The position numbers and the translations under genes were made by a program. The notes below the pieces were generated by a model, which saw only the letters and a list, made by a program, of their open reading frames with translations, was not told the origin of the DNA and ran no database searches. From positions 62,001 through 126,000 of the forward strand of contig NZ_CP115920.1 of assembly GCF_040412085.2 (NCBI RefSeq): 64,000 bases of DNA. Reading direction: 5' to 3'. Within the stretch, counting starts at the first letter, position 1. Every line of letters begins with the position of its first letter. Origin of the DNA: Vibrio sp. CB1-14 (GTDB taxonomy: Bacteria; Pseudomonadota; Gammaproteobacteria; Enterobacterales; Vibrionaceae). Of this stretch, positions 63,129 through 64,000 are shown piece after piece.

Positions 63129-64000
<872 letters not shown>

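Overview
The window is a piece of a Vibrio chromosome, probably the main one. Grounds are protein-level resemblance to Vibrio and enteric orthologues recalled from memory, a gammaproteobacterial rrn operon with distal Asp and Trp tRNAs, and the ilvC - ubiK - RND pump - rep - tRNA - peptide ABC order that I recall from V. cholerae. No database search was possible, so the species is not named.

Layout. (1) 1-11297: a flagellar operon on the minus strand (flgB to flgL, flgL cut by the window edge), with flgA, flgM, flgN and a lytic transglycosylase on the plus strand. The short FlgJ without a muramidase domain, the short FlgK and a sigma-54 type promoter before flgB fit the lateral (swarming) flagellar system rather than the polar one. 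(2) 11408-18964: a DMT exporter, an Nramp metal transporter, and an alpha-glucoside PTS locus (EIICB, GntR regulator, GH4 6-phospho-alpha-glucosidase, aldo/keto reductase). (3) 19151-35660: mostly housekeeping genes (HI0933-type flavoprotein, uspB, ftnA, uspA, DMT transporter, rsmJ, asnC, a SERCA-type P-type ATPase, prlC, rlmJ, a glutathione S-transferase and gor). An IS3-family element with a nonsense-broken transposase interrupts it. (4) 35936-44436: accessory envelope genes. They include a GH19 chitinase and a module of membrane Ser/Thr kinase, exported protein, ECF sigma factor and lipoprotein; then an acyltransferase and a SPOR protein. (5) 44548-49946: a peptide ABC importer. (6) 50640-51474: an Arg-His-Pro-His-Pro tRNA operon with a tRNA-like remnant. 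(7) 51771-62328: cytochrome c5, rep, a vexRAB-like RND efflux operon, ubiK, ilvC and ilvY. (8) 62400-64000: tRNA-Trp, tRNA-Asp, 5S and the 3' part of 23S rRNA, all on the minus strand.

Most notable. The kinase/sigma module at 37523-42301 looks like the phosphorylation-activated PknT/EcfP type. Its sigma factor has two threonines where ordinary ECF sigmas carry an acidic motif. The kinase has three unusual motif variants, and the lipoprotein gene next to it has a leader whose perfect inverted repeat would bury its own ribosome binding site. Other structure the genes do not explain: two tRNA-like remnants in different tRNA operons sharing the same inserted segment, a dispersed 27-bp palindrome with a compensatory base-pair change, a 27-bp perfect inverted repeat acting as a two-way terminator, and a larger inverted-repeat element split by the IS.
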